Positions 37,360 through 48,172 are shown, counted from the first letter of the stretch. The stretch is 64,000 nt of DNA from Thermicanus aegyptius DSM 12793 (GCF_000510645.1 NZ_KI783301.1:3425788-3489787), one strand, 5' to 3'. The notes: generated from the letters alone by a model not told the origin. A program made the numbers and translations.

Positions 37360-37581
37360 TCATCTTGCGTTCTGATCCACATCCATCCCTTCCCCTTTTT
37401 CTAAAATCTTTTTTAAGCGCTTTTCAAAATGGGATCGGGGTATGAGCACACTATGATCACAACCTGTGCATTTAATCCGTATGTCCATGCCCATACGAAT
37501 AATCCTCCAAGCATTTGCTCCACAGGGATGAGGTTTCTTTAATTCCACTAAATCTCCCAAGCCATACGCCTTTTTATTCAT
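37360..37581 (-). CDS. DUF951 small zinc-ribbon-like protein
   Basis: 73 aa. MNKKAYGLGDLVELKKPHPCGANAWRI and the CTGCD motif (with the earlier Cys in HPCG) are characteristic of DUF951, usually encoded between a MscS channel gene and ychF. Possible metal site from the three cysteines. Start ATG 37581 follows GAGGGGGC and lies within the 3' end of the mscS gene (8-nt overlap). Function unknown. Confidence 0.9.
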   Translation of the reverse strand: MNKKAYGLGDLVELKKPHPCGANAWRIIRMGMDIRIKCTGCDHSVLIPRSHFEKRLKKILEKGEGMDVDQNAR

Positions 37582-38470
37582 TCTTTGCCCCCTCCCCTGT
37601 TTTAGAAACGGTAACAAGATGGGGATACGGGATCTCAATTCCTCTCTGATCCAAGACCTCTTTTAATCTGCTTTGGAGAATCCTTCGAACTTTCCAATGC
37701 ATAGCAGGTTTCGTTTCAGCCACGATCCGTATGACCACTTCTGAGGGCCCTAACGCATGTACACCGAGCACTTCCGGCTTTTTTACCATTTCAGGAATTT
37801 CCCCTCCTTCAAAGAGCTTATTAACCTCTTCTTCCAAGATCTCGATCACCTGTGGAATCCTCTCTTCATACGCTATGCTCAGATCCACAATCGCTACGGA
37901 ATTGGACGTAGAGAAATTGGTTACCTCGGTGATGGTCCCATTGGGAAGAATATGGATCTCTCCGGTAAAGGCCCTAATCTTTGTAATGCGAAGGCCAATT
38001 TGTTTCACCGTACCTTCGAAGTTTCCAATTCGAACATAATCCCCTACAGCAAACTGGTCTTCAAAAATAATAAAAAAACCACTGATAATATCCCGAACAA
38101 GATTTTGTGCGCCAAAGGCCACGGCTAATCCCAAGACTCCCGCACCTGCCAAGACCGGCAGTATATTCATGAAAAAGGATAGAATAAGCAAAATCCCGAT
38201 AAAGGTAATCGTATAATCGGCCACATTTTTTAACAAAACGCGGAGGGTAGTAACCCGTCGCTCATCGATTTGAAAACGAGACCCTTCTCTTTTTTTCAGT
38301 ACCCGTTCAATTAATACATGTCCAATTCGTTTTGTAATCCTCATTCCAAACAAGATGAGAAGAATGAGGAGAAGTTTTTCTGCCCAATTTAACCATACAT
38401 TCGGGTCGGATAACCAGGTCCAAATTTTTGAAGACGTGGTATCGAGATTCTTAAACGTTTCCTCGATCAT
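37574..38470 (-). CDS. Small-conductance mechanosensitive channel (MscS family)
   Basis: 298 aa; three transmembrane helices (about 28-48, 75-95, 100-130) with the pore helix AGAGVLGLAVAFGAQNLVRD, then the MscS beta-domain (FAVGDYVRIGNFEGTVKQIGLR) and alpha/beta domain. Releases solutes on hypo-osmotic shock. Good GGAAGGG site before ATG 38470. Overlaps the DUF951 gene. Confidence 0.94.
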   Translation of the reverse strand: MIEETFKNLDTTSSKIWTWLSDPNVWLNWAEKLLLILLILFGMRITKRIGHVLIERVLKKREGSRFQIDERRVTTLRVLLKNVADYTITFIGILLILSFFMNILPVLAGAGVLGLAVAFGAQNLVRDIISGFFIIFEDQFAVGDYVRIGNFEGTVKQIGLRITKIRAFTGEIHILPNGTITEVTNFSTSNSVAIVDLSIAYEERIPQVIEILEEEVNKLFEGGEIPEMVKKPEVLGVHALGPSEVVIRIVAETKPAMHWKVRRILQSRLKEVLDQRGIEIPYPHLVTVSKTGEGAKNE

Positions 38471-38486
38471 CGCTATCCCTTCCTTT

Positions 38487-39101
38487 CTACTCCAACCATC
38501 CCCTAGCTTCCCCTTCGCTTAAGAGGGATTCCATTGCTTTTCGTATCCGCATCCCAAATTCATCCACTCCTTCTTCAGGCATTGGAAAAAGGGGCTCTCC
38601 ATATAATAAGCGGATTTTTGCGGGTCGTAAAGTTTTGCTTCCTTTTGGCAGTGCTTTTTGGGATCCAAAGATAATCACCGGCAAAACGGGAGTAGCCCCT
38701 TTTATGGCCAAGTAGGAAGCCCCTTGCTTAAAAGCCCGTTCATCCCACTTCTCAGCGCGTGTTCCTTCCGGGAAAAGACCGATGGACTCTCCTTCTTTTA
38801 ATAGGCGGAGGGCTTTCTTAATGGCTCCTAGATCGGCCGCTTCTCTATTTATCGGAAATGCTCCGAGACGAGTGACGAGCCAACGAAGGAAAGGCTTAAC
38901 AAATAGCTCCTTTTTAGCCATGAAATGAAGGATCCCAGGATAAAAAGCGGCAATGTAAATGGGATCGATAATGCTAACATGGTTTCCAACCACCACATAG
39001 TTTCTCCTCGGATTAAACCTCTCCCTTCCAAACACCTCTACACGATGATAGAAGGAGATAAGCGGTGGTACAAGCCGCTTTCCGATGCGATATAACCACA
39101 T
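38487..39101 (-). CDS. plsC: 1-acyl-sn-glycerol-3-phosphate acyltransferase (PlsC family)
   Basis: 204 aa membrane-associated acyltransferase of phospholipid synthesis. Motif I His41-x4-Asp46 (NHVSIIDP), motif III FPEGTR (110-115) and motif IV VLPVIIFG are intact. 16 nt upstream of mscS. Bacilli often have more than one PlsC-like protein, so the main cellular PlsC could be elsewhere. Confidence 0.9.
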   Translation of the reverse strand: MWLYRIGKRLVPPLISFYHRVEVFGRERFNPRRNYVVVGNHVSIIDPIYIAAFYPGILHFMAKKELFVKPFLRWLVTRLGAFPINREAADLGAIKKALRLLKEGESIGLFPEGTRAEKWDERAFKQGASYLAIKGATPVLPVIIFGSQKALPKGSKTLRPAKIRLLYGEPLFPMPEEGVDEFGMRIRKAMESLLSEGEARGWLE

Positions 39102-39200
39102 TCTCCATTTCCCTCCCTTTCCATTCTTCCAAGCTCATGCGTATATTTTTCGCTCCCCCTCACTATACTGGTACTATTACACGTTCATGTGGAGGTCTTC

Positions 39201-39821
39201 ATGGAACAATCAATGATTCCCCAATTCCCTCAAAGAGGATTTTCCGCCTCCTATTTGGAGGAGGGAGCGGCGAAAAAAATCGCCGCTTATCTTAGAAAAA
39301 AAACATACCCCATTCTCAACAGCCAACAACTTCTTTTCCTATGTATTGGAACGGATCGTTCAACGGGGGATGCTTTAGGCCCGGTGGTCGGTACCAAATT
39401 AAATGAGCTTTCTTTTGGCTATCCCGTCTATGGGAACCTCGATGAACCTATCCATGCCGTAAATCTTAAAGACACCATCCGTTACATTGCAAGTCATTAT
39501 GAGGATCCCTATATTATAGCGGTGGATGCGTCCTTAGGCCGATTAAAAAACGTTGGCGTAATTACCGTAGCGGAGGGACCTTTAAGACCCGGTTCCGGCG
39601 TTAACAAAGAGCTGTCTCCAATCGGTAACCTTCATATCACCGGTGTTGTTAATATCGGCGGATTTATGGAATATTTTGTTCTGCAGAACACTCGTTTAAG
39701 CCTCGTGATGAAAATGGCCGACACGATCACTCAGGCCATTATCGAGGCGTTTCGTTTCTCCCACCCCTTTTATACTTCGGAGAGGGTCGGCGAAAGAAGG
39801 AACGGAATGATAAACCTTTAG
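39201..39821 (+). CDS. yyaC: Spore-associated YyaC (DUF1256) protease-fold protein
   Basis: 206 aa. LFLCIGTDRSTGDALGPVVGTKL, YGNLDEPIHAVNL and IIAVDASLGRLKNVG mark the YyaC family, which resembles the germination protease Gpr in fold and occurs in endospore formers. ATG 39201 has GGAGG 5 nt upstream. It is one of few plus-strand genes on this arm and its last 126 nt overlap the convergent lipid kinase gene. Supports a sporulating host; biochemical role is not established. Confidence 0.92.
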   Translation: MEQSMIPQFPQRGFSASYLEEGAAKKIAAYLRKKTYPILNSQQLLFLCIGTDRSTGDALGPVVGTKLNELSFGYPVYGNLDEPIHAVNLKDTIRYIASHYEDPYIIAVDASLGRLKNVGVITVAEGPLRPGSGVNKELSPIGNLHITGVVNIGGFMEYFVLQNTRLSLVMKMADTITQAIIEAFRFSHPFYTSERVGERRNGMINL

Positions 39822-40721
39822 CCTAGAAGGGAGGATTTCAATCTTTAACGGTGTGTTAAAGCCGACCTCTCCATCGATATGTACCATTAACGAATCTTTT
39901 GTCTCGATTTCCAGATTTCTGACCTCAAGTTGAATAACGTTCGGATGGTAGATGTGCGTCCCAAAATAGACCCTGGGAAAGAGAATAAGAAATTTCCATG
40001 CTGGAAGGTTGACGATCACGCAGATCATAAAAAGGCCATCGTCAGACCTTGCTCCCGGACAGATTTTCATTCCTCCCCCATATGTGGGATGATTCCCTAC
40101 AACGACCATCCAAGTATCGTTAAAGTGGAACTCCCCTTTTTCTGTTCGAATGGTAATTGGGCTCCTTTTGTAATTCCAAAAGAGAGAGAAAAAAGAGAAG
40201 AGGTAAATTAATTTTCCGAGTCCAATCCGGTTTAATACTTTTTTCATAGGAGAATTAAAAGAATGGTGAGCCACTTCTCCATCGAATCCTGCCCCAATTC
40301 CATTGACAAAAAAATGGGTTCCATTCACCATACCCACATCAATAGCGGAGATCTTTCCAACAAGAATTGTGGTGAGCGCTTCTTTCCAATTTTTTATATG
40401 GAGGTAGCCTACCAGATCATTCCCTGACCCTGCGGGGATTAATCCAAATGGAACATCACGCCCGCTCTTCAAAATACCATTGATGATCTCATTGGCCGTT
40501 CCATCCCCTCCTACCGCGATTACGGCAGAGGGGAGCGACTCACTCTCCGTCAGACGTTTATAGATGTGAGTGAATCCATCCCCCACCCCCTGCGTAAAGT
40601 AAACTTGGTAAGGGATCTTCACCTGTATTAAATATCTCTCCACTTTTCTCCATCGCTTCTTTCCCTTGCCGCATCCCGCAACAGGGTTCACGAGAAAGTA
40701 ATAGAGTTTCTCCTCTTCCAT
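39696..40721 (-). CDS. Diacylglycerol/lipid kinase (YegS/DagK family)
   Basis: 341 aa. Catalytic-domain motifs AVGGDGTANEIINGIL and GLIPAGSGNDLVGYL (nucleotide and metal site), then the beta-sandwich domain with MVHIDGE. Phosphorylates diacylglycerol or a similar lipid. ATG 40721 is better spaced from GAGGTGGG than the TTG at 40724. The last 30 residues (after LPSRLKVY) extend past the usual family end and lie antisense to the 3' end of yyaC. Confidence 0.88.
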   Translation of the reverse strand: MEEEKLYYFLVNPVAGCGKGKKRWRKVERYLIQVKIPYQVYFTQGVGDGFTHIYKRLTESESLPSAVIAVGGDGTANEIINGILKSGRDVPFGLIPAGSGNDLVGYLHIKNWKEALTTILVGKISAIDVGMVNGTHFFVNGIGAGFDGEVAHHSFNSPMKKVLNRIGLGKLIYLFSFFSLFWNYKRSPITIRTEKGEFHFNDTWMVVVGNHPTYGGGMKICPGARSDDGLFMICVIVNLPAWKFLILFPRVYFGTHIYHPNVIQLEVRNLEIETKDSLMVHIDGEVGFNTPLKIEILPSRLKVYHSVPSFADPLRSIKGVGETKRLDNGLSDRVGHFHHEA

Positions 40722-40730
40722 CAACCCACC

Positions 40731-41459
40731 TCAAATCGATAAAGAAAATCGGTGTATGAAATAGACAAGGAAAGCCGCCACGAAGATGGCGGGAAGGAGA
40801 TTTGCTACCCTGATCTTCGCGATCTCCAATAGGTTTATACCGATTCCCACGATAAGGAGTCCACCTACTGCCGTAATTTCCTGGATCATTTGTTGTAGCA
40901 AAGTTGGCGCGATATATTGGCTAATCCAGGATGCCGCCACCGTAATGATCCCTTGATAGAGAAAAACAGGGATGGCACTAAAGATAACGCCGATCCCTAA
41001 CGTGCTCGTAAATATGATGGAAGAAAATCCATCCAGCATCGCCTTTGTGTATAAGATCTGGTGGTCATTTTTAAGACCACTCTCCAACGAACCTAAGATA
41101 GCCATCGATCCGATGGTATAAACGAGAGTAGCGGTCACAAAAGCTGTCGCAACTTTACCATTCCCGCCGGAAGTAAATCTTCTCTCCACCCAATTCCCTA
41201 GACGGATCAGTCCCTCTTCAATCTTTAGCCATTCGCCAATCATCCCTCCCAAAACCAAACTAACGATTAAAAGGAGAAATTGTTTCGTTTCCAATCCCAT
41301 CGATAAACCAAGCAGAATAACAGCCAAACCGATCCCCTGCATGACCGTTTTTCCGATATCTTCCCTTACTCCTCGAAAGAGCCACCCAGCCAAACTTCCT
41401 ATGATGATCGCCGCCGTGTTTACAATGGTCCCCATAAGTATCATTTGTTTCAAAACCAC
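40731..41459 (-). CDS. DUF554 integral membrane protein (YdfK-like)
   Basis: 242 aa, seven to eight helices. GTIVNTAAIIIGSLAGWLF and VLGGMIGEWLKIEEGL, then the charged LKNDHQILYTKAMLDGFSSIIF loop, define DUF554. Function unknown. The start is uncertain: GTG 41459 (weak site), or ATG 41444/41435. Directly follows parB by 2 nt, so it is probably in the parAB operon. Confidence 0.85.
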   Translation of the reverse strand: MVLKQMILMGTIVNTAAIIIGSLAGWLFRGVREDIGKTVMQGIGLAVILLGLSMGLETKQFLLLIVSLVLGGMIGEWLKIEEGLIRLGNWVERRFTSGGNGKVATAFVTATLVYTIGSMAILGSLESGLKNDHQILYTKAMLDGFSSIIFTSTLGIGVIFSAIPVFLYQGIITVAASWISQYIAPTLLQQMIQEITAVGGLLIVGIGINLLEIAKIRVANLLPAIFVAAFLVYFIHRFSLSI

Positions 41460-41461
41460 AC

Positions 41462-42310
41462 CTATCTATTTTCTATTTTATCCAAGATGCGTTCTAAATC
41501 ATGAATGGTGAGAAAGATGATTTCAATTTTCCCTTTTTTCTTGCCAGGTCGTATGGATACAGGGGTACCGAAGTGTTCCCGCAATCTCTCTTCGACTCCT
41601 TTATAGTACAGATCATCTTCTCTCCTTTTCACTTCCTTGCGGGTTTTCTTCTTCCCACTTCCCAATTCCTGAACACGTTGTTCTAAATCCCGTACACTAA
41701 GCCCTTTATTGATGGTCTCTCTTACAAGTTCCATTTGGAGATGGGGGTCTCCAATCGCAACAAGGATCTTCGCATGTCCCATAGAAATTGTTCCACGTGA
41801 AACATGCTCTTTAATTTCTTCCGGTAAGTTTAAAAGCCGGAGAAAATTCGCTACGAGGGGTCTGCTCTTCCCCATACGCTTCGCCAACTCTTCTTGAGTT
41901 AACTGGAAACGCTCCATGATCGTATGATATGCTTCTGCAATTTCAATGGGATTTAAATCTTCCCGCTGTAAGTTTTCAATGAGGGCGATTTCCATCATCT
42001 GTTCCTCATTAAATTTTCGTTCCACAGCAGGAATCGTTTTAAGGCCGGCTAACTGTGCCGCCCGATACCTTCTCTCTCCGGCAATAATGTCATATCCCTT
42101 CAGACTCTTACGAACCAAAATCGGTTGGATCACCCCATGTGCGATGATCGATTCCTTCAATTCTTCTAAGGACTCTTGATTAAACTCCTTCCTTGGTTGA
42201 TACGGATTGGGCCTCAGCTGTTCAATAGGAATGTCCTTTACAAGATCTCCGCCATCGATCTCTAACCCAGGAATTAAGGAGTCAAGCCCTCTCCCTAGCC
42301 TCTTTGCCAC
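41462..42310 (-). CDS. parB: Chromosome-partitioning CTPase ParB (Spo0J)
   Basis: 282 aa. N-terminal CTP-binding domain with [12 protein letters not shown] and [12 protein letters not shown], central HTH (about 115-170; [24 protein letters not shown]) that reads parS, and C-terminal dimerisation segment. Recruits SMC and activates ParA. GTG 42310 ([12 protein letters not shown]) is better spaced from GAGGTG than the TTG at 42316. Overlaps parA by 29 nt. A parS site is inside the gene at 41789-41804. Confidence 0.96.
   Translation of the reverse strand: MAKRLGRGLDSLIPGLEIDGGDLVKDIPIEQLRPNPYQPRKEFNQESLEELKESIIAHGVIQPILVRKSLKGYDIIAGERRYRAAQLAGLKTIPAVERKFNEEQMMEIALIENLQREDLNPIEIAEAYHTIMERFQLTQEELAKRMGKSRPLVANFLRLLNLPEEIKEHVSRGTISMGHAKILVAIGDPHLQMELVRETINKGLSVRDLEQRVQELGSGKKKTRKEVKRREDDLYYKGVEERLREHFGTPVSIRPGKKKGKIEIIFLTIHDLERILDKIENR
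41789..41804. other. parS site within parB
   Basis: TGTTCCACGTGAAACA: 15 of 16 bases of the bacterial parS consensus, at the location where B. subtilis has a parS inside spo0J. Confidence 0.92.
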
Positions 42311-43064
42311 GTTCAATCACCTCTTTCGCCAATTCGAGATAAACTTCCGCCCCTTTTGATTTTGGATCATAAGTGACGATCGATTGCCCATAACTCGGTG
42401 CTTCGCTGAGCCGTACATTTCTTGGTATAATCGAGCGATAAACCTTTTCTTGGAAGTATTTTTTCACTTCTTCTACCACTTGAATTCCAAGATTGGTCCG
42501 GGCATCAAACATGGTTAAAAGCACGCCCTCTACGGAAAGAGAGGTGTTTAAGTGTTTTTGTACTAAACGTATTGTATTCAGAAGCTGGCTTAGTCCTTCC
42601 AACGCATAATATTCGCATTGAATCGGAATTAAAACGGAATCGGCTGCAGTTAAAGAATTGATGGTTAATAATCCAAGAGAAGGAGGACAATCGATGATTA
42701 CATAATCATACTCTTTTTTTAATGGGGTGATGGCCCTTTTTAGCCTTAATTCCCTGGAGATGGTGGGTACAAGTTCAATCTCGGCTCCTGCAAGCTGTAT
42801 GGTGGAAGGAAGGATAAAAAGATTGGATACAGCCGTTTCATGAATCGCTATGCCGGGATCGATTTCATTGATGATCACATCATAAATGCAGTATTCTACA
42901 TCCGCCTTATTTATCCCGATTCCGCTGGTCGTGTTTCCTTGTGGATCCATGTCGATTAACAAAACTTTTTTACCTAGATTGGCAAGACTTGCTCCCAAGT
43001 TCACAGCAGTCGTTGTTTTGCCCACACCGCCTTTTTGGTTGGCGATGGCAATAATCTTACCCAC
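42282..43064 (-). CDS. parA: Chromosome-partitioning ATPase ParA (Soj)
   Basis: 260 aa deviant-Walker ATPase: [14 protein letters not shown] (11-24) with the signature Lys, DMDPQGN, and DCPPSLG. Partners with ParB in origin segregation and regulates DnaA in bacilli. GTG 43064 follows GAAGAGGTGAAACT. 81 bp after noc. Confidence 0.96.
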   Translation of the reverse strand: MGKIIAIANQKGGVGKTTTAVNLGASLANLGKKVLLIDMDPQGNTTSGIGINKADVEYCIYDVIINEIDPGIAIHETAVSNLFILPSTIQLAGAEIELVPTISRELRLKRAITPLKKEYDYVIIDCPPSLGLLTINSLTAADSVLIPIQCEYYALEGLSQLLNTIRLVQKHLNTSLSVEGVLLTMFDARTNLGIQVVEEVKKYFQEKVYRSIIPRNVRLSEAPSYGQSIVTYDPKSKGAEVYLELAKEVIERGKEARERA

Positions 43065-43145
43065 AGTTTCACCTCTTCCTTTGCTAACACCTAGACGATA
43101 GGTACGACCGTCCGACGAATATGCTTTCCCAGGGAATCGGAAAAT

Positions 43146-43985
43146 CTATAGCACTCTTCCTCCCTTTTTTGGAATGCGTATTACGACCTGATAAAAATCT
43201 CCATGGTCTTCTTCTTTCGATTCGATATTCATTCCTGTCTTCATCACCATTTGTACGGATTGACGTATGGTATTTACGGCAATACGCACATCCCGTGGAA
43301 TAGAAATTCTTTTTGGCTTTTTCTTGCCTAAATCCTTCTGCTGCAATTGTTCGATCCTTTGTTCCGTCTGTTTTACGCTAAGATCCTTTTCTATTATCTC
43401 ATGTAAGATTTTTAGTTGTGTAGACTTTTCCTTTAAGGTTAGCAATGCTCTTGCATGTCTTTCCGTAATCTTTCTTTCCATTAGACTTTGTTGCACCTCT
43501 TCAGGCAACTGAAGAAGCCTAATCTTATTGGCAATTGTGGACTGCCCCTTTCCCAATCGTTGTGCTAATCCTTCTTGCGTTAGCTGATGGAGTGCCATTA
43601 GTTTCTGATAAGCCAGGGCCTCTTCAATGGAGGTTAATCCTTCTCTTTGCAGGTTTTCGATGAGAGCTGCGGAAGCTGCTTGTGCGTCCGAATACTCCTT
43701 TATGATTGCAGGGATTTTTTCATAGTTTAACTTTTGATAAGCTCTCCATCTCCTTTCACCTGCAATCAATTCAAAACCCTTTTCCGTTTTCCTCACTACG
43801 ATCGGCTGAATCATTCCATGTGTGCGAATGGTTTCGCTTAATTCTTCCAATTTTTCATCATCAAAGAGAAAACGGGGTTGAAAAGGGTTAGGAACGATAG
43901 AAGAGACAGGAATATGCGAGATCCTCTCTTCTTCTCCATCTTTTTTCTCTTGAAATCCAAAAATCTTGCTCCATTGTTCTTTCAT
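43146..43985 (-). CDS. noc: Nucleoid occlusion protein Noc
   Basis: 279-aa ParB-family paralogue with [31 protein letters not shown] and an HTH ([24 protein letters not shown]). The N-terminus [11 protein letters not shown] is the amphipathic membrane-targeting helix typical of Noc rather than ParB. It binds NBS sites and blocks division over the nucleoid. Located between rsmG and parA as in B. subtilis; a perfect parS lies just upstream. Confidence 0.94.
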   Translation of the reverse strand: MKEQWSKIFGFQEKKDGEEERISHIPVSSIVPNPFQPRFLFDDEKLEELSETIRTHGMIQPIVVRKTEKGFELIAGERRWRAYQKLNYEKIPAIIKEYSDAQAASAALIENLQREGLTSIEEALAYQKLMALHQLTQEGLAQRLGKGQSTIANKIRLLQLPEEVQQSLMERKITERHARALLTLKEKSTQLKILHEIIEKDLSVKQTEQRIEQLQQKDLGKKKPKRISIPRDVRIAVNTIRQSVQMVMKTGMNIESKEEDHGDFYQVVIRIPKKGGRVL

Positions 43986-44060
43986 GTTAACACCTCACTA
44001 TGACGAAAGCCCCGATTATCAATACTATTCTATAAGAATTGACTTAAATCCTTCAAGGAG

Positions 44061-44080
44061 ATTGTTTCACGTGAAACAAT
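44061..44080. other. Perfect parS site upstream of noc
   Basis: TGTTTCACGTGAAACA (44063-44078), exact 16-bp consensus, within a 20-bp perfect palindrome in the noc-rsmG gap. Confidence 0.97.
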
Positions 44081-44095
44081 CCCCTTTGCTCCGCA

Positions 44096-44806
44096 TTATA
44101 GCGGTTTTTTTTCGATTTTCCCTCCGTTTCTCGGATATTTATCCGGTATAGAACCCTCTTTTTTTATCCATAACAAGATTCGTTCTGATTTTTCTATGGG
44201 AAGAGTTCCTTTCTCTATTTTATCAACCTTCCCTCTTAATACTTTTAAAGCATTCATAGAATCTTTTAATTCTTGCTCCCCACTTTTTCCTTTCATAGCA
44301 ATAAAATAACCACCTACTTCTACAAAGGGGAGGGTGAATTCCAACAAGATGTTTAATCTTGCCACCGCCCTTGCCAATACGATGGGAAAAGACTCACGGT
44401 AGTACGGTTTTCTCCCTACCTCCTCAGCTCTCCCATGGATTAGTTCTACCCGATCTAAACCCAGCTCCTTTACCAGTTCTTCAAGGAAGGTAATCCTTTT
44501 TTTTAAAGAATCAACCACCACCACTTGAAGATGTGGAAAGATGATTTTTATCGGAATGGATGGAAAACCAGCCCCTGATCCGATATCGGCAATCCTGTGA
44601 ACCTGATTAAACGGAGTAAAAAATGTAGGCATCAACGAATCGTAGAAGTGCTTTTCATACACCCCCTCCTCATCCGTGATGGCGGTTAAATTGATTCGTT
44701 CATTCCACAATACCAACATTTCATAGTAGCGGCGAAATTGTCCCACTTTCCTTTCATCCAATTTTATGCCTGCTTTTTTGATCTCTTCGTTAAACCAATG
44801 CGGCAA
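44096..44806 (-). CDS. rsmG: 16S rRNA m7G527 methyltransferase
   Basis: 236 aa; TTG 44806 after AAGGAGGGAG. SAM-binding motif IADIGSGAGFPSIPIKI and NLTAITDEEGVYEKHFYDSL identify RsmG (GidB). Modifies G527 of 16S rRNA, the target whose loss gives low-level streptomycin resistance. 12 nt after mnmG. Confidence 0.96.
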   Translation of the reverse strand: MPHWFNEEIKKAGIKLDERKVGQFRRYYEMLVLWNERINLTAITDEEGVYEKHFYDSLMPTFFTPFNQVHRIADIGSGAGFPSIPIKIIFPHLQVVVVDSLKKRITFLEELVKELGLDRVELIHGRAEEVGRKPYYRESFPIVLARAVARLNILLEFTLPFVEVGGYFIAMKGKSGEQELKDSMNALKVLRGKVDKIEKGTLPIEKSERILLWIKKEGSIPDKYPRNGGKIEKKPL

Positions 44807-44818
44807 GAAACTCCCTCC

Positions 44819-46711
44819 TTAAGGATTTACTTCCTTCTTTCTTCCCTGCTGCTCCAAGTAAACCAAGAGAATAGAGATATCCGCAGGATTTACCCCACTA
44901 ATTCTGGAAGCTTGACCTATGGTGAGTGGTGAGATCTTCTTTAACTTTTGCCTCGCTTCCGTTGCCAGTCCCGGGATCTCATCGTAGTTAAGATTTTCTG
45001 AAAGACGCTTGTTCTCCATCTTTTGCAGCTTCTCGATCTGCTGCAATTGCTTTTCAATATAACCTTTATACTTAATCTGTATTTCTACCTGTTCCTTTAC
45101 TTCTTTCGATATCGTCTCATTTGATTCAACGATTTGTTCCAAATGTTCATAGGTGATCTCGGGTCTTCGCAATAGATCGGCCGCCGTTATGCTTAAAGTG
45201 AGAGGAGCCGATCCCATAGCGGAGAGTATCCGATTCGTTTTCTCATCCGGACGAAGCTTCGTATTTTCCAAACGCTTAATCTCCTCATCGATCATCCGTA
45301 CTTTTTCCTTAAATCTTTGATACCTTTCTTCTGAAATAAGTCCGATCTTATATCCGATGGGAGTTAAGCGAAGATCCGCATTGTCATGGCGGAGAAGTAG
45401 CCGATATTCCGCCCTTGAAGTGAGTAAGCGATAGGGCTCATTCGTTCCCTTCGTTACCAGGTCATCAATTAGCACACCGATGTAAGCTTCCGACCGCTTT
45501 AAGATGAGAGGCTCCTTTCCTAAGATTTTAAGGGCGGCATTTATGCCGGCAATAATTCCTTGACCGGCTGCCTCCTCATACCCGGAGGTCCCATTAATTT
45601 GTCCGGCTGTAAATAACCCGGGTAATCTTTTCGTCTCCAACGTAGGCCACAATTGGGTAGGATCGAGGGCATCATACTCAATCGCATATCCTGTTCTCAT
45701 CATCTGGACGTTCTCTAAACCAGGTATAGAACGAAGCATCTCGATCTGTACATCTTCCGGAAGACTGGTAGACATCCCCTGTACATATACTTCATTGGTG
45801 TGCCGTCCCTCCGGTTCTAAAAAAACTTGGTGCCGTTGCTTATCCGCAAATCGGACGATTTTATCCTCGATAGAAGGACAATAACGGGGACCCGTTCCTT
45901 CTATTGCTCCTGAATATAATGGAGCCCGATCCAAATTGTTTTGAATAAGTAGGTGAGTTGTGGGTTGGGTATAGGTAAGCCAACAGGGTAATTGCTCTTC
46001 TTTGATCCCTTCTTTTGTCTCATATGAAAAAAAGGGGTGATCCGCATCCCCGGGTTGAATTTCCATTTTTGAATAGTCAATCGTATCCCCGTCAACCCTC
46101 GGAGGTGTACCCGTTTTAAACCGGACGAGGGAAAAACCTAGCTCTTTTAAATGATGGGACAATTTCACTGCAGGCTGCATATTATTTGGACCGCTTTCAT
46201 ACGATAAATCACCGATAATGATTTTCCCCCTGAGAAAAGTGCCTGTTGTAAGAACAACGGCTTTAGAACGATAAATTCCCCCGTTTCTAGTGATCACCCC
46301 TTTGCAGACTCCATCTTCCACAATAAGTTCCTCAACCATTCCTTGTCGCAGGTAGAGGTTAGGCGTCTTTTCCATGGTTTCCTTCATACTTCTTGAATAA
46401 AGATATTTATCCGCTTGAGCTCTTAAGGCTCGAACCGCCGGACCTTTTCCCGTGTTTAACATTCTGATTTGAAGATAAGTCTTATCAATATTTCTTCCCA
46501 TTTCCCCACCCAATGCGTCAATTTCCCGAACAACATGCCCCTTGGCCGGCCCTCCAATCGATGGGTTGCAGAACATAAAGGCGATCGTATCCAGATTAAT
46601 GGTAAGACAAAGGGTTCTTAACCCCATCCTCGCACCGGCCAATGCCGCCTCTACACCGGCATGTCCTGCGCCTACCACAATCAAGTCGAAAGATCCTGCT
46701 TCATAAGACAT
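44819..46711 (-). CDS. mnmG: tRNA U34 carboxymethylaminomethyl synthase subunit MnmG
   Basis: 630 aa FAD protein (GidA) that with MnmE modifies wobble uridine. FAD motif [12 protein letters not shown] (about 12-23), the [21 protein letters not shown] segment and TGTFLRGKI are intact; C-terminal helical domain ends [12 protein letters not shown]...[17 protein letters not shown] 46711 is preceded by AAAGGGATG; ATG 46735 is an alternative 8 residues upstream. Confidence 0.96.
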   Translation of the reverse strand: MSYEAGSFDLIVVGAGHAGVEAALAGARMGLRTLCLTINLDTIAFMFCNPSIGGPAKGHVVREIDALGGEMGRNIDKTYLQIRMLNTGKGPAVRALRAQADKYLYSRSMKETMEKTPNLYLRQGMVEELIVEDGVCKGVITRNGGIYRSKAVVLTTGTFLRGKIIIGDLSYESGPNNMQPAVKLSHHLKELGFSLVRFKTGTPPRVDGDTIDYSKMEIQPGDADHPFFSYETKEGIKEEQLPCWLTYTQPTTHLLIQNNLDRAPLYSGAIEGTGPRYCPSIEDKIVRFADKQRHQVFLEPEGRHTNEVYVQGMSTSLPEDVQIEMLRSIPGLENVQMMRTGYAIEYDALDPTQLWPTLETKRLPGLFTAGQINGTSGYEEAAGQGIIAGINAALKILGKEPLILKRSEAYIGVLIDDLVTKGTNEPYRLLTSRAEYRLLLRHDNADLRLTPIGYKIGLISEERYQRFKEKVRMIDEEIKRLENTKLRPDEKTNRILSAMGSAPLTLSITAADLLRRPEITYEHLEQIVESNETISKEVKEQVEIQIKYKGYIEKQLQQIEKLQKMENKRLSENLNYDEIPGLATEARQKLKKISPLTIGQASRISGVNPADISILLVYLEQQGRKKEVNP

Positions 46712-46748
46712 TGTATGATCATCCCTTTCTTTCATTTCAGTTGTCCAT

Positions 46749-48128
46749 TCATTTTCCCAGGCAAAATTGGGAGAAAATCTGGGATATTATTTCCTCACCG
46801 GCGGTTTCACCGATGATCTCGCCTAATGTGGACCATCCCCTTTTCAGATCGATCTCAATCATATCATAGGGGAGACGCTCTCGGCTTGAATGCAAGGCAT
46901 CTTCTAACGCTTTCCTCCCTGTGCGAATCAGATGAAGATGACGGGAATTTAGCATAAAGGTTTCATCATTCCTGGAGATTCCACCTTTAAAGAAGAGGTT
47001 TGCGATCGCCTTCTCCAATTCCTCTAAACCTTCTCCTCTCAAAATGGATAGCTTTACGATGGGTTCTTTGGGAAAATAATTTCGAATTTCTTCGATCCGG
47101 ACTCGCTCCGGTAAGTCTGCCTTGTTTAATAAAAGGATTACATTCTTCCCCTTCACCATGGCAAAAAGATCATAATCGATCTCCTCTAAAGGTTCTCCTT
47201 GATTTACCATCATTAGGATTAATTCTGCACGTCTTATGATCTCTTTCGATTTTTCTACCCCGATCTTTTCAACGACATCTTCCGTCTTTCGAATTCCGGC
47301 GGTATCCATTAACTTTAAAGGAATCCCCCGGACGTTCACGTACTCCTCTACGACATCCCTCGTTGTCCCCGGGATATCTGTCACAATTGCCTTTGCCTGT
47401 CTAGTTAACGCATTAAGGAGTGAGGATTTTCCCACATTCGGTTTACCAATGATGGCTGTTTCAACGCCTTCACGTAGGATCTTTCCTTCCCTTCCCCTCT
47501 CCTCAAGATGCTTTATAACGTCCAGTGCTTCCTTCAGTTTATTTTCGATTTGCGCATACGTTACTTCCTCCACGTCATGCTCCGGATAATCGATCGTTAC
47601 CTCGATGTGTGCCATAAGTTCGATGAGAATTTGACGGGCTTTCCTTATCTCCTGAGATAGACTCCCTTCCAACTGTGAAAGTGAAGCCCTGGCCGCTTTA
47701 TCTGATTTTGACCGGATCAAATCAATAACGGCTTCCGCTTGGGTTAGATCAATTCGTCCATTTAAGAATGCCCTTTTTGTAAATTCTCCAGGTTCGGCCA
47801 TTCTGGCCCCGGCTTCTAAAATTGAATCCAAAACCCTGGTAACCGAGACAATCCCCCCATGAACATTTACCTCGACAACATCTTCACGGGTAAAGGTATG
47901 TGGTGCACGCATCACAGTCACCAACGCTTCATCGATGATCTCTCCGTCCTTGGGCGATTTAATCTTACCATAATGAATGGTATGGCTCTTCACCTCACGG
48001 AGAAGTTTCTTTCCGAGAAATACTTTGTCCACGATCGAAATGGCTTCATCCCCACTCACCCGAACGATGGCTATTCCCCCCTCGCCTATGGGGGTTGAGA
48101 TCGCCGCAATGGTGTCCATGGTTGTCAC
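46749..48128 (-). CDS. mnmE: tRNA modification GTPase MnmE
   Basis: 459 aa: N-terminal tetrahydrofolate-binding domain, helical domain, inserted G domain with [26 protein letters not shown] and NKADL, and the C-terminal CLGK with the conserved cysteine. GTG 48128 has AAGGAG 6 nt upstream; ATG 48119 is possible. First gene of mnmE-mnmG-rsmG-noc. Confidence 0.96.
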   Translation of the reverse strand: MTTMDTIAAISTPIGEGGIAIVRVSGDEAISIVDKVFLGKKLLREVKSHTIHYGKIKSPKDGEIIDEALVTVMRAPHTFTREDVVEVNVHGGIVSVTRVLDSILEAGARMAEPGEFTKRAFLNGRIDLTQAEAVIDLIRSKSDKAARASLSQLEGSLSQEIRKARQILIELMAHIEVTIDYPEHDVEEVTYAQIENKLKEALDVIKHLEERGREGKILREGVETAIIGKPNVGKSSLLNALTRQAKAIVTDIPGTTRDVVEEYVNVRGIPLKLMDTAGIRKTEDVVEKIGVEKSKEIIRRAELILMMVNQGEPLEEIDYDLFAMVKGKNVILLLNKADLPERVRIEEIRNYFPKEPIVKLSILRGEGLEELEKAIANLFFKGGISRNDETFMLNSRHLHLIRTGRKALEDALHSSRERLPYDMIEIDLKRGWSTLGEIIGETAGEEIISQIFSQFCLGK

Positions 48129-48172
48129 CCCTTACTCCTTCTATGTTCTATTGTAACCACTTCTTGAGAAAC

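Noticed and set aside
45604-45632. CCCGGG-centred palindrome as a second Noc site
   Set aside because: AATAACCCGGGTAAT differs from the NBS at three core positions; other CCCGGG occurrences (20478, 46048, 47368) are worse.
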